From: Bacteroidales bacterium UBA4116
Lineage (GTDB): Bacteria > Bacteroidota > Bacteroidia > Bacteroidales > Tannerellaceae
NCBI GenBank assembly: GCA_002381645.1
Contig: DFXE01000010.1
Location: forward strand, 286,663-350,662
DNA: 64,000 nt
Direction of reading: 5' to 3'
The notes under the pieces were generated by a model, which saw only the letters and a list, made by a program, of their open reading frames with translations, was not told where the DNA came from and searched no databases. Position 1 is the stretch's first letter. Every line of letters starts with the position of its first letter. Position numbers and translations under genes: made by a program. Positions 52,747 through 61,844 of this stretch are shown piece by piece.

Positions 52747-52778
52747 CGATAAATTTTAAAAACTATTTTAATTGTATC

Positions 52779-54128
52779 ATGGCAAATGCGATAAAGATTA
52801 AAAAAGGTTTAGACATTAATCTGAAAGGCAAAGCTTCCGACGTACTTTTAACTGGCAGGGTAAGTGATAGTTATGCTATTATTCCCGATAGTTATAACGG
52901 TATAGTACCCAAAGTTGTTGCAAAAGTAGGAGATAAAGTCAAAGCCGGTTCTGTCTTAATGGTAGATAAGAATCGTCCGGAAATCAAATTCGTTTCTCCT
53001 GTCAGTGGTGAAGTAACCGCAGTAAACCGGGGAGAAAAGCGTAAAGTGCTTAGTATTGTGGTAAAGCCTGACGCACAAATTGAATATGAGGAATTTGAAA
53101 GAAAGAGTATTTCTACTTTAAATGCGGAAGGAATAAAAGAGACGATCCTGAATGCAGGGATCTGGCCTTTTATTAAACAACGTCCTTATGACATTGTTGC
53201 AAGCCCTTCGGATTCACCCCGCGACATTTTTGTTTCTACTTATTATTCCGCTCCGTTAGCCCCTAACTTTGAGTTTATTGTCAAAGGTCAGGAAACAGAT
53301 TTCCAAACAGGTCTGGACGCTTTGAAAAAACTTACTTCCGGAAAAGTTTATGTCGGTGTAAAGGCCGGTTCACCGCTTAAAGTAAACGGCGTTGAACGGG
53401 TAGAGGTGGAAGGGCCTCATCCCGCGGGTAATGTAGGTGTACTGATCAACCGGTTGAAACCCGTGAATAAAGGTGATGTGGTATGGACGATCAACCCCGA
53501 CGACGTTATCCTTATCGGACGCTTATTTAATAAAGGTATAGCAGACTTTACGCGCCTTGTTGTGATCACAGGTTCCGAAACAACGGAAAGAGGATACATA
53601 AAAACAATTGCCGGATGTACAATCAAAAGCCTTGTGGAAGGAAAGGTCCTGGAAGGAAAAGAACATCTTCGGTTTATCAGTGGAAATGTGCTGACAGGAC
53701 ATAAAGTTAGTAAAGACGGCTATTTATATGCTTATGATAATCAGGTTACGGTAATACCCGAAGGCGATGAAGTAAATGAATTTATTGGTTGGGCCACACC
53801 CGGTTTTGGCAAATTCAGTGCAAGCCGTACGTATTTCAGCTGGTTATCCGGAAAGAACAAAGAATATGTGATCGATGCCCGTATCAGGGGTGGAAAACGT
53901 GCCATGATTATGTCTAACCAATACGACCAGGTATTTCCAATGGATATTTTGCCTGAGTTTTTATTGAAAGCTATTATCACCTTCGATATCGACAAAATGG
54001 AAAACTTAGGTATTTATGAAGTAGCTCCCGAAGATTTCGCGCTTTGCGAATTTGTGGATACCTCGAAAATTGAAATACAGAAAATTGTTCGTAACGGCTT
54101 AGACCTGTTACACAAAGAAATGAATTAA
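52779..54128 (+). CDS. nqrA: Na+-translocating NADH:quinone reductase subunit A
   Basis: A 449-residue protein that begins MANAIKIKKGLDINLKGKA, the usual NqrA N-terminus. It contains the biotinyl-lipoyl-like domain (PKVVAKVGDKVKAGSVLMVD), the motif VEGPHPAGNVGVLINRL, and the C-terminal quinone-related region (CEFVDTSKIEIQKIVRNGLD). NqrA is the quinone-proximal peripheral subunit on the cytoplasmic side of the Na+-pumping NQR complex. The start follows a -7 promoter element. It is the first of six genes in conserved order nqrABCDEF. Confidence 0.95.
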   Translation: MANAIKIKKGLDINLKGKASDVLLTGRVSDSYAIIPDSYNGIVPKVVAKVGDKVKAGSVLMVDKNRPEIKFVSPVSGEVTAVNRGEKRKVLSIVVKPDAQIEYEEFERKSISTLNAEGIKETILNAGIWPFIKQRPYDIVASPSDSPRDIFVSTYYSAPLAPNFEFIVKGQETDFQTGLDALKKLTSGKVYVGVKAGSPLKVNGVERVEVEGPHPAGNVGVLINRLKPVNKGDVVWTINPDDVILIGRLFNKGIADFTRLVVITGSETTERGYIKTIAGCTIKSLVEGKVLEGKEHLRFISGNVLTGHKVSKDGYLYAYDNQVTVIPEGDEVNEFIGWATPGFGKFSASRTYFSWLSGKNKEYVIDARIRGGKRAMIMSNQYDQVFPMDILPEFLLKAIITFDIDKMENLGIYEVAPEDFALCEFVDTSKIEIQKIVRNGLDLLHKEMN

Positions 54129-54149
54129 TAACACTAAAATTAGAATACA

Positions 54150-55355
54150 TTGAAAGCGTTAAGGAATTATCTCAACAAGATTAAGCCCAACTTTGAGGAA
54201 GGCGGAAAGCTGTCGATGTTCCAATCTGTATTTGAAGGTTTCGAGACTTTCCTTTTTGTTCCGAACTCTACTTCAAAATCGGGTGTACACATCCACGACA
54301 GTATCGATTCAAAGCGGACGATGACCATGGTCATAATCGCTTTGATACCGGCTTTGCTTTTCGGTATGTATAATGTCGGCTATCAACATAATCTGGCTAT
54401 TGGTACGGATCCGGGATTCTGGATGACATTTATTTACGGTTTTCTGGCTGTTTTGCCTAAAATCGTTGTTTCATATGTAGTGGGTCTCGGTATTGAATTT
54501 ATCGTTGCCCAGTTAAAGAAAGAAGAAATTCAGGAAGGTTTTCTCGTATCGGGAATGCTTATTCCTATGATCGTTCCCATCGATACTCCTCTATGGATGA
54601 TCGCAGTGGCTACCGCTTTTGCCGTGATTTTTGCAAAAGAAGTATTTGGTGGTACAGGTTATAATATATTTAATGTAGCCCTTGTAACCCGTGCCTTTTT
54701 ATTTTTCGCTTATCCTGCGGCTATGTCCGGAGACGAAGTTTGGGTACGTACAACAGATACTTTTGGTATAGGCGGGGGAACGGTTGTCGACGGTTTTTCG
54801 GGAGCAACCCCTTTAGGACAGATCGGTATTGCAGGAAAAGAACTGATTGGTTCGTTCCAAACTGTCGATACGCTTGGTAACCCTATGACCACATGGGATA
54901 TGTTCATCGGGTTAATACCCGGGTCTATCGGTGAGACCTCTGTTCTGGCTATACTCATTGGTGCTGCGATACTTTTGTTTACACGCGTGGCCAGCTGGAA
55001 GATCATGTTTTCCGTGTTTGTAGGCGGAGCCGTTATGGCTGCTATATTTAATATGGTAGGAACGACTGTTGCGATGAATGTATCTCCTGTTGACCAGCTA
55101 TTTTTAGGAGGTTTTGCTTTCGGTGCGGTATTTATGGCAACAGACCCCGTTACAGGAGCCAGGACGGAAAGCGGAAAATATATATATGGTTTTCTGATAG
55201 GTGCGCTTGCTATTATTATCCGGGCATTGAATCCGGGATATCCTGAAGGTATGATGCTTGCTATCTTATTGATGAACGTATTCGCTCCGCTGATCGATTA
55301 TTATGTGGTGGAAGGTAATATAAAACGTCGCCTCAAGCGGGCTGTAAATAATTAA
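54150..55355 (+). CDS. nqrB: Na+-NQR subunit B
   Basis: A 401-residue membrane protein that starts with TTG (54150-54152), giving (M)KALRNYLNKIKPNFEEGGK, the usual NqrB N-terminus. The next in-frame ATG is about 22 codons on and would remove conserved residues. Ten hydrophobic segments are visible. The covalent-FMN motif is VVDGFSGATPLGQ (Thr in S-G-A-T). NqrB carries FMN and riboflavin and forms part of the sodium path. The gene is 22 bases from nqrA and 13 from nqrC. Confidence 0.95.
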   Translation: MKALRNYLNKIKPNFEEGGKLSMFQSVFEGFETFLFVPNSTSKSGVHIHDSIDSKRTMTMVIIALIPALLFGMYNVGYQHNLAIGTDPGFWMTFIYGFLAVLPKIVVSYVVGLGIEFIVAQLKKEEIQEGFLVSGMLIPMIVPIDTPLWMIAVATAFAVIFAKEVFGGTGYNIFNVALVTRAFLFFAYPAAMSGDEVWVRTTDTFGIGGGTVVDGFSGATPLGQIGIAGKELIGSFQTVDTLGNPMTTWDMFIGLIPGSIGETSVLAILIGAAILLFTRVASWKIMFSVFVGGAVMAAIFNMVGTTVAMNVSPVDQLFLGGFAFGAVFMATDPVTGARTESGKYIYGFLIGALAIIIRALNPGYPEGMMLAILLMNVFAPLIDYYVVEGNIKRRLKRAVNN

Positions 55356-55367
55356 TAATTATAGATT

Positions 55368-56051
55368 ATGAATAGAGATAGTAACATATATACTGTTGTT
55401 TACGCATCCGTAATGGTTGTACTTGTAGCTGTCGTCCTTGCCTTCACTTCTGAATCGTTAAGAAGTTTTCAGAAGCAAAACGAAGACAACGATAAAAGGC
55501 AGCAGATACTACGATCAATTAATGTAAATGTAACAGCCAGCGAAGCGGAAAGTAGATACAATGAGTTAATAAAAGAGTCTTATCTTGTAAATGATAAAGG
55601 TGAGAAAACGGAAGGGGATGCTTTTTCTATTGACGTGGTAAAAGCGTTCGCTGAAAATAAATATCCGGTTTTTGTGGCAAATGTTGACGGTAAAAACAAA
55701 TACATAATGGCCCTGTCCGGTGCCGGACTTTGGGGTCCTCTATGGGGGTACATTGCTGTTGACGAAGACAGAAATACCGTATACGGCGCTGATTTCAGTC
55801 ATGCCGGTGAAACTCCCGGTTTGGGAGCGGAGATATCCAGACAAGAATTCAGCGGTCAATTTGCAGGGAAAAAAATATTCGTTAACAACGATTTCAAGTC
55901 GATTGCTGTTGTTAAACCGGGCAAAGCTGCGATAGGTCAGGATTATGTAGACGGTATCTCAGGAGGAACTATTACCAGTCAGGGAGTAGATCGTATGTTA
56001 TATGACAGCCTGAGCGGTTATGTAAATTATTTAACCTCACAAAATCGTTAA
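55368..56051 (+). CDS. nqrC: Na+-NQR subunit C
   Basis: A 227-residue protein with one N-terminal membrane helix (YTVVYASVMVVLVAVVLAFT) and a periplasmic FMN-binding domain. The covalent-FMN motif is DGISGGTITSQGVD, where the attachment Thr follows S-G-G, a variant of the S-G-A-T motif. The stretch GAGLWGPLWGYIAVD and HAGETPGLGAEIS are typical of the family. NqrC passes electrons from the 2Fe-2S/NqrDE centre to NqrB. It is four bases from nqrD. Confidence 0.95.
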   Translation: MNRDSNIYTVVYASVMVVLVAVVLAFTSESLRSFQKQNEDNDKRQQILRSINVNVTASEAESRYNELIKESYLVNDKGEKTEGDAFSIDVVKAFAENKYPVFVANVDGKNKYIMALSGAGLWGPLWGYIAVDEDRNTVYGADFSHAGETPGLGAEISRQEFSGQFAGKKIFVNNDFKSIAVVKPGKAAIGQDYVDGISGGTITSQGVDRMLYDSLSGYVNYLTSQNR

Positions 56052-56055
56052 GAAG

Positions 56056-56685
56056 ATGGGATTATTATCAAATAAAAATAAAGAAGTATTAGTCGGCCCT
56101 TTGAGCAAAAACAACCCTGTGATCGTGCAGATGTTGGGTATTTGTTCTGCATTGGCCGTGACATCCAAATTAGAACCATCTATTGTGATGGCTATTTCCG
56201 TGACAGCGGTTGTCGCATTTGCCAATGTCATCATATCATTGCTCAGGAATACCATTCCTAACCGTATACGTATCATTGTACAGCTGGTAGTAGTTGCCGC
56301 ATTGGTAACTATTGTGAGCGAAGTATTAAAAGCATTTGCCTATGATGTTAATAAGCAGTTGTCTGTATTTGTGGGACTTATCATTACCAATTGTATCTTA
56401 ATGGGCCGGCTCGAGGCTTTTGCTTTGGGAAACAGCCCCTGGGAATCCTTTCTTGACGGTATAGGTAATGGTTTGGGATATGGAATTATCCTTATAATCG
56501 TAGGATTTTTCCGCGAATTACTGGGTTCGGGAACTTTATTGGGTTTTCAAGTGATTCCGCAAGCATTTTATGACTTTGGTTATGTGAATAACGGGCTGAT
56601 GATCCTGCCGCCGATGGCGCTTATTGTGGTAGCTGTAATTATTTGGGTTCATCGATCTAGAAACAAAGACCTTCAGGAAAATTAA
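56056..56685 (+). CDS. nqrD: Na+-NQR subunit D
   Basis: A 209-residue membrane protein with six hydrophobic segments. The conserved family pieces are present: KNNPVIVQMLGICSALAVT with Cys in the first helix, and ITNCILMGRLEAFAL with Cys in the fourth. In the complex NqrD and NqrE together hold an iron centre within the membrane through such cysteines. It is paralogous to NqrE and to Rnf subunits, but the operon order identifies it as NqrD. Confidence 0.95.
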   Translation: MGLLSNKNKEVLVGPLSKNNPVIVQMLGICSALAVTSKLEPSIVMAISVTAVVAFANVIISLLRNTIPNRIRIIVQLVVVAALVTIVSEVLKAFAYDVNKQLSVFVGLIITNCILMGRLEAFALGNSPWESFLDGIGNGLGYGIILIIVGFFRELLGSGTLLGFQVIPQAFYDFGYVNNGLMILPPMALIVVAVIIWVHRSRNKDLQEN

Positions 56686-56712
56686 TGCTAAATCATTTAA
56701 ACAATTAGTAGA

Positions 56713-57330
56713 ATGGAAGAATTATTAAGCATATTTGTACGGTCGATTTTTGTTGAAAACATGATTTTTGCTTACTACTTAGGTATGTGTTCATACCTGG
56801 CTGTATCCAAAAATGTAAAGACCGCTTTGGGATTAGGTTTAGCTGTAACCTTTATTCTCACCTGCACACTGCCTATCAATTATTTGCTGGAGAATTACGT
56901 ATTGAAAGAAGGTGCTTTGAGCTGGCTGGGAGCAGAATACGCGGGTGTAAACCTCAGTTTCCTGTCACTTATCATATTTATAGCCATTATCGCCTCTTTT
57001 ACCCAATTAGTGGAAATGGTGGTTGAAAAATTTGCTCCTGCACTTTATTCTTCATTAGGTATCTTCTTGCCTTTGATTGCAGTAAACTGCGCGATACTTG
57101 GAGGTTCACTTTTCATGCAGCAAAAAGCATTTTTGAATGTGGGAGAAGCTACCGTGTATGGATTCGGTTCGGGTATAGGTTGGCTGCTGGCCATCATCGG
57201 TATGGCTGCTATCCGTGAGAAACTGGCTTATTCGGATATTCCGAAACCGCTGAAAGGACTGGGAATTACTTTTATTATAACCGGGTTAATGGGAATAGGC
57301 TTTATGTGCTTCTCCGGTCTGAACATCTAA
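56713..57330 (+). CDS. nqrE: Na+-NQR subunit E
   Basis: A 205-residue membrane protein with six hydrophobic segments and the family cysteines in YYLGMCSYLAVSKNV and LPLIAVNCAILGGSLFM. It forms the membrane core with NqrD. Length and order are normal. It is 27 bases from nqrD and from nqrF. Confidence 0.95.
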   Translation: MEELLSIFVRSIFVENMIFAYYLGMCSYLAVSKNVKTALGLGLAVTFILTCTLPINYLLENYVLKEGALSWLGAEYAGVNLSFLSLIIFIAIIASFTQLVEMVVEKFAPALYSSLGIFLPLIAVNCAILGGSLFMQQKAFLNVGEATVYGFGSGIGWLLAIIGMAAIREKLAYSDIPKPLKGLGITFIITGLMGIGFMCFSGLNI

Positions 57331-57357
57331 TTATTAACGCATAAACAAATAATTGAA

Positions 57358-58614
57358 ATGACTATATTAATGTCGGGCGGACTTACTATTGCAACAGGAG
57401 CCATCATTTTCTTATTGATTACGCTGATCCTTGTTGGAGCATTATTGTTCGCTAAAGCAAAACTTATTCCATCCGGAAATGTAAAGATGGTAATAAATGA
57501 TGTTAATGAATACGAGGTACCTATAGGAGGTACCGTTATTAACGCTCTTCAGAGCCAGGGTATATTCTTATCATCAGCTTGCGGCGGTAGTGGTAGCTGC
57601 GGCCAGTGCCGTTGCCAGATACCGGAAGGCGGGGGAAATATTCTTCCTACTGAAGTCGGTTTCTTTACCCGTAAGCAAATTAAAGATAACTGGCGTTTGG
57701 GATGCCAGACCAAAATAAAGGAAGATATAAAAATAACTGTTCCCGAAGAAGTATTCGGAGTAAAAGAGTGGGAGTGTACCGTTGTTTCAAACCACAATGT
57801 CGCCTCCTTTATAAAGGAATTTACGGTAAGGCTTCCCGAAGGTGAAGTTATGAACTTCCAACCAGGTAGTTATGCACAGATCAATATACCTAAATACGAT
57901 CTTAAATTTACGGATTTCGAAGTAGACGAACGGTTTAAACCGGAATGGGACAAATTTAAAATGTGGGATCTGGCGTGTAAAAATGATGAAGAAACAGTTC
58001 GTGCTTATTCTATGGCGAACTATCCTGCCGAAGGTAACATCATTACCTTAAATGTGCGTATTGCAACTCCTCCGTTCGACCGCAATACGGGCGGATGGAT
58101 GAATGTAAAACCCGGTATCGGTTCTTCATTCATATTCAATCTTAAACCCGGCGATAAAGTAAAGATGTCAGGACCTTATGGGGATTTCCATATTCTGGAT
58201 ACGAAACGTGAAATGTTATATATTGGTGGTGGTGCAGGTATGGCTCCTTTACGTGCCCATTTACTACATCTGTTCAAAACAATGAAAACAACAGACCGTA
58301 AAATATCTTACTGGTATGGGGCACGTTCCAAAAATGAAATATTCTATGAAGAAGATTTCCGTGCTATTGAAAAGGAATTCCCTAACTTTAAATTCAATAT
58401 TGCATTATCCGAACCCCGTCCGGAAGATAACTGGACAGGCTATGTAGGATTTATCCACCAGGTTATCCATGATAATTATCTAAAAGATCATGATGCACCG
58501 GAAGATATTGAGTATTACATGTGTGGTCCAGGTCCTATGGCCAATGCCGTAAAAGTTATGCTTGATAGCTTAGGCGTACCACCGGAAATGTTATTGTTCG
58601 ACGATTTTGGATGA
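57358..58614 (+). CDS. nqrF: Na+-NQR subunit F (NADH-oxidising)
   Basis: A 418-residue protein with an N-terminal membrane helix (about 10-30), a 2Fe-2S ferredoxin domain with CGGSGSCGQCRC and a later Cys in RLGCQTKIK, and an FAD/NADH domain (RAYSMANYP for FAD, GGGAGMAPLRAHL for NADH, CGPGPMANAV, and the C-terminal LLFDDFG). NqrF takes electrons from NADH. It closes the operon; a hairpin with a T run follows. Confidence 0.95.
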   Translation: MTILMSGGLTIATGAIIFLLITLILVGALLFAKAKLIPSGNVKMVINDVNEYEVPIGGTVINALQSQGIFLSSACGGSGSCGQCRCQIPEGGGNILPTEVGFFTRKQIKDNWRLGCQTKIKEDIKITVPEEVFGVKEWECTVVSNHNVASFIKEFTVRLPEGEVMNFQPGSYAQINIPKYDLKFTDFEVDERFKPEWDKFKMWDLACKNDEETVRAYSMANYPAEGNIITLNVRIATPPFDRNTGGWMNVKPGIGSSFIFNLKPGDKVKMSGPYGDFHILDTKREMLYIGGGAGMAPLRAHLLHLFKTMKTTDRKISYWYGARSKNEIFYEEDFRAIEKEFPNFKFNIALSEPRPEDNWTGYVGFIHQVIHDNYLKDHDAPEDIEYYMCGPGPMANAVKVMLDSLGVPPEMLLFDDFG

Positions 58615-58637
58615 TTATTCTACCATATTCAAAAAAT

Positions 58638-58673
58638 AAAGTGGGGAGATTGCAGGTTTCTCCACTTTTTTTT
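58638..58673 (+). terminator. terminator of the nqr operon
   Basis: AAAGTGGGGAGA (58638-58649) pairs with TTCTCCACTTT (58658-58668) with a small bulge, followed by a run of eight Ts. It is 24 bases after the nqrF stop. Confidence 0.75.
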
Positions 58674-58750
58674 ATTGTTTTGTGTAATATTTATGCAGCG
58701 TTTTACGTCCGGATGTCATCTTCGTTGTATAGCCATCAAATTAATCTGTC

Positions 58751-58948
58751 ATGAAAGCTCTAATTTTGTCGTTTTTTATAGTTATACTGAGCTATTCTTT
58801 TTTTGCGAATAAAAAAGATGAAGTAAAGGAATCTATTCCCCCTACTATGCATGAAAATTCTGTGTATCAAGAAGTGCACCCGGCATTACAGCAACAAAGT
58901 GACTCTATTTACTTGTTAAACGAATTCAGTACTGCTTCTGTTAAATAA
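58751..58948 (+). CDS. small single-helix protein, hypothetical
   Basis: A 65-residue frame with an N-terminal hydrophobic segment or signal (ALILSFFIVILSYSFFAN) and a short polar tail (QEVHPALQQQSDSIYLL). It may be a real small exported protein; no family is recognised. It stands alone after the nqr terminator. Confidence is limited by its length. Confidence 0.4.
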   Translation: MKALILSFFIVILSYSFFANKKDEVKESIPPTMHENSVYQEVHPALQQQSDSIYLLNEFSTASVK

Positions 58949-59268
58949 ATTTCCAGACGCATAACATTACCTGATGTCAAACTATTGTTTATAAACTAAC
59001 ATATAGTTTGGCATTTTTGTTTAAATAATTCTATATTAATTTCTCTCAGATTTGTTGTTATTTTTAATTATTATAATTCTCCTTTAATAAACCCATTAAC
59101 TCATGTTCATAAATATTATTTAAAATAACTGTTAAAACCTTATTATTTTGTCAATTTATTTATATATTTGCCAATATTATTTTATAACAAACTATTTATT
59201 CTTTCACAGTAGCGTTACAAAAAGATTGACTAACTAAAATTATTTTCAAACAATTAAATTAACTTCTT
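58949..59268. other. AT-rich intergenic stretch with promoter
   Basis: About 320 bases without a gene. It contains TATATTTG (59163-59170), an exact -7 element about 100 bases before the next start codon, so that gene probably has a long leader. Nothing else stands out. Confidence 0.5.
59163..59170 (+). promoter_or_regulatory. -7 element for the lipoprotein gene at 59269
   Basis: TATATTTG, matching TAnnTTTG. The nearest TTTG upstream (59147-59150) is only 12 bases away, closer than usual, so the -33 part is not settled. Confidence 0.4.
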
Positions 59269-60966
59269 ATGAAAAAAGTTTTCTACTATTTCTTATTATT
59301 CTTATTCTCTTTTGTTACATTTTCGTGTGATGATAACGACGAAGGAGGAGTAAAAAATTCGGATGAAATTACCATTACAACAAAGTCGTATGAAACGTAT
59401 CTCCATTTTGAGTTTATAAATGCAAAAACGGGGGAATATCTCACACAGGAAAAAGTTACCATTACAGTTCTGGGAAAAGATGCTAATTCTGTTTACGACA
59501 ATATAGGCGTAAATGAGGATGAATATACCACAGAAGTCGGTATGTTCGATTTAGTGGTCGATCCGGCAAAAACTACTTCCGATTTTATTGTGAAAGCATC
59601 AGCTAACGGATATTCCGATTATTATTACAGGGCCCGTATTAATGAAACTAAATTCACGCCAATCAGAATACCCATGGTAAGTCTGAGCAATTTACCTGAA
59701 GGCGTATCTAAAGCTGAAGAAAAGATCACTATTCCCTCTGATGGTAAAATTAAAGAAACAATATCTATCAGCCTAAACAGTGCTAACACCGTAAAAATCC
59801 CTGAAGGGACTACATTCAAAGATGCCTCTGGGAATGTAATAAGTGGGAATGTAGAATCAAAGATATTGTTTTATGACCCTTCAAAAGAAGCTGCTTCATA
59901 TGCGTTTCCTGGAGGTCTGAATGTTGAAGCTGTTACTCCCGAAGGTCAAACTGCTGATATTACTTTCTTCTCTGCCGGAGTATTTGATATTGAAATAAAT
60001 TCAGGAAATAAAATGGTTAAATCAATTGAAGGAGAAGGCATTCAATTGACAACTAAATTAAATTCTTCCCTTATTAATCCCAATACGGGCAATCCAATAA
60101 AAGAGAATGATGAAATCGAAATGTGGAGCACAAACCCTGAAACCGGACTTTGGGTATATGAGAAAACAGCTAAAATCAAAAGAAATGCGAATGGTGAATT
60201 ATATCTTCAGGAAAATATTGATCATCTAAGTTATTGGAATTGGGACTGGTATGGAAATACTTGTTCTCTTGGATCTAAAATTAAGTGGGAAGGCAATGCT
60301 TCGGGAGTATCTGTTTTAATTAAAAATCAACATCCATTAAATTCTTATGTTAGTAAAAAAAATGTACTTGTTGATGTAAATGATAGTTATAACAATTATG
60401 TGCAATTTCAAAATGTACCACGAAATATGCCTACTACATTTACTTTCGAAGGTACTGGTGTTTACAAAGAAAATTTAACATTTGAACCTTCTATACTTTC
60501 TATTCTTAATCTTTGTGATGGTAAAACTTATACAGTTAAAGTCACTGATAATGGAGATTATAATTATTACCATATTGATCTGGATTTGAAAGTAGTATCT
60601 AAATCGAACCCTAATATTTCATTGTACATATATAATTGGGGGTATATCCGTCCGTATAGTAGCACTTATTATTCATATTGTTATATAAATAATGGAAAAT
60701 TGAAAACTAAAATACTTGCCGAAGAAGACTATCAACTATGCATATATCTTGGTAATTATTATGGCTATGGAAAAGTTAAAGTTGAAGAAATAGGTAATAA
60801 TAAACTAAAAGTTAAGATTACTCCTAATTTTGTATATAACTATACAAATGGAGCTATAGTGGATGCTCCAATTGAAGAAATGATTGTTGATAAACCGGCT
60901 GATAACATCATAAAAGTAAGTGCTACTTTTGCTCTTTCTGATGAAGAAATCAATAAATTAAGATAA
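59269..60966 (+). CDS. large lipoprotein of unknown function with beta-sandwich domains
   Basis: A 565-residue lipoprotein (MKKVFYYFLLFLFSFVTFSC, then DDNDEGG, an acidic stretch typical after the lipidated Cys). Residues about 40-130 resemble a carboxypeptidase-regulatory/transthyretin-like sandwich (HFEFINAKTGEYLTQEKVTI). The middle has a ZU5- or GAIN-like beta pattern (ITIPSDGKIKETISISLNS, EIEMWSTNPETGLWVYEKTA). The end is Tyr-rich, with repeats such as YNYYHIDLDLKV. I do not recognise the whole. It stands as a single gene between two AT-rich gaps and could be a surface adhesin-like protein. Confidence 0.7.
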   Translation: MKKVFYYFLLFLFSFVTFSCDDNDEGGVKNSDEITITTKSYETYLHFEFINAKTGEYLTQEKVTITVLGKDANSVYDNIGVNEDEYTTEVGMFDLVVDPAKTTSDFIVKASANGYSDYYYRARINETKFTPIRIPMVSLSNLPEGVSKAEEKITIPSDGKIKETISISLNSANTVKIPEGTTFKDASGNVISGNVESKILFYDPSKEAASYAFPGGLNVEAVTPEGQTADITFFSAGVFDIEINSGNKMVKSIEGEGIQLTTKLNSSLINPNTGNPIKENDEIEMWSTNPETGLWVYEKTAKIKRNANGELYLQENIDHLSYWNWDWYGNTCSLGSKIKWEGNASGVSVLIKNQHPLNSYVSKKNVLVDVNDSYNNYVQFQNVPRNMPTTFTFEGTGVYKENLTFEPSILSILNLCDGKTYTVKVTDNGDYNYYHIDLDLKVVSKSNPNISLYIYNWGYIRPYSSTYYSYCYINNGKLKTKILAEEDYQLCIYLGNYYGYGKVKVEEIGNNKLKVKITPNFVYNYTNGAIVDAPIEEMIVDKPADNIIKVSATFALSDEEINKLR

Positions 60967-61050
60967 AAAAGAGTTCCAAAAAAGTTTGGGAGGATTGTTG
61001 ATTAAGTTTGATTCTTAAAACAATAATTATAAAAAGGTAAAGTAGATATT

Positions 61051-61084
61051 CCCCGGTGTAACCGTGTCAACCAATGCACCGGGG
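61051..61084 (+). terminator. GC-rich hairpin after the lipoprotein gene
   Basis: CCCCGGTG (61051-61058) pairs with CACCGGGG (61077-61084) with an 18-base loop, about 85 bases after the stop codon. No long T run follows (TTATC), so it may act as a weak terminator or as an RNA stabiliser. Confidence 0.45.
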
Positions 61085-61195
61085 TTATCTCTATGATTCT
61101 ATTATAATAATTAGCTAACAATCAAACTTATTTGATTCATTCCTGGGCTTCACAAAACTCTTATTTTGAATTTAATAACATAACTCTACCCCATA

Positions 61196-61816
61196 ATGAA
61201 AAAATATGTCATTGCAATATGTATTGCCCTATTTATCACACCAACCCTACTTTTTAATTCGTGTATCGATGATGAATTCAATATAGACAACATAAACAAA
61301 GAAATCGTATTCAGTAACGAAAACGGTATCTATATGCATCTTGGCAGCTTCGATACGATCTTTCTGGCGTCCATTAACATAGGGAACATTGAGGAAATAA
61401 CCTATATTAAAAACATTGAAAATCTTTTTTCAAGTGATTTTTACGATTCGTTTGTCATAACCAATAACGGAAAGGAAGAGGCTATCGGATCGCTTAGTTT
61501 CGAAGGTGATTTTGTTTCGGGAATAAAAGATGCCGGTAATAAAAACTTTTCAGATATAGACCTCTCTATTGAAATTGTCACCAAAGAGGGGATTAATACC
61601 GGTATTCATTTTGATGAACAATCGTTCAGTCCCGGCAAAGAAGAAGCACAGCCCTTTAATATGGTAATTGAAAAGGATGATATTTTGAAATTAAAAGAAG
61701 CGTATACTTTACGATTTATATTCAAATTCAGAGCCGACAAAGTGGAGAACAGCGATTGCATCTTCATACAGGATGTCCGGATCAAATCTTCCGGAGGCAT
61801 AAAATTTGAATTCTAA
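61196..61816 (+). CDS. lipoprotein of unknown function, paired with the DUF5723 gene
   Basis: A 206-residue lipoprotein (signal VIAICIALFITPTLLFNSC, then IDDEFNIDN). The mature part is a beta-sandwich-like sequence (GIYMHLGSFDTIFLASINIG, EAIGSLSFEGDF) without recognised family. It lies 28 bases upstream of the DUF5723 protein gene in the same direction, so the two are probably co-transcribed. A joint role at the cell surface is an inference. Confidence 0.7.
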   Translation: MKKYVIAICIALFITPTLLFNSCIDDEFNIDNINKEIVFSNENGIYMHLGSFDTIFLASINIGNIEEITYIKNIENLFSSDFYDSFVITNNGKEEAIGSLSFEGDFVSGIKDAGNKNFSDIDLSIEIVTKEGINTGIHFDEQSFSPGKEEAQPFNMVIEKDDILKLKEAYTLRFIFKFRADKVENSDCIFIQDVRIKSSGGIKFEF

Positions 61817-61844
61817 TAATTTATTATCCTTTAAATATCAACTT

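Noticed and set aside
55368..56051. Loss of the FMN site in NqrC
   Set aside because: The motif reads SGGT instead of SGAT, but the attachment Thr and its context are kept, so I take it as a normal variant.
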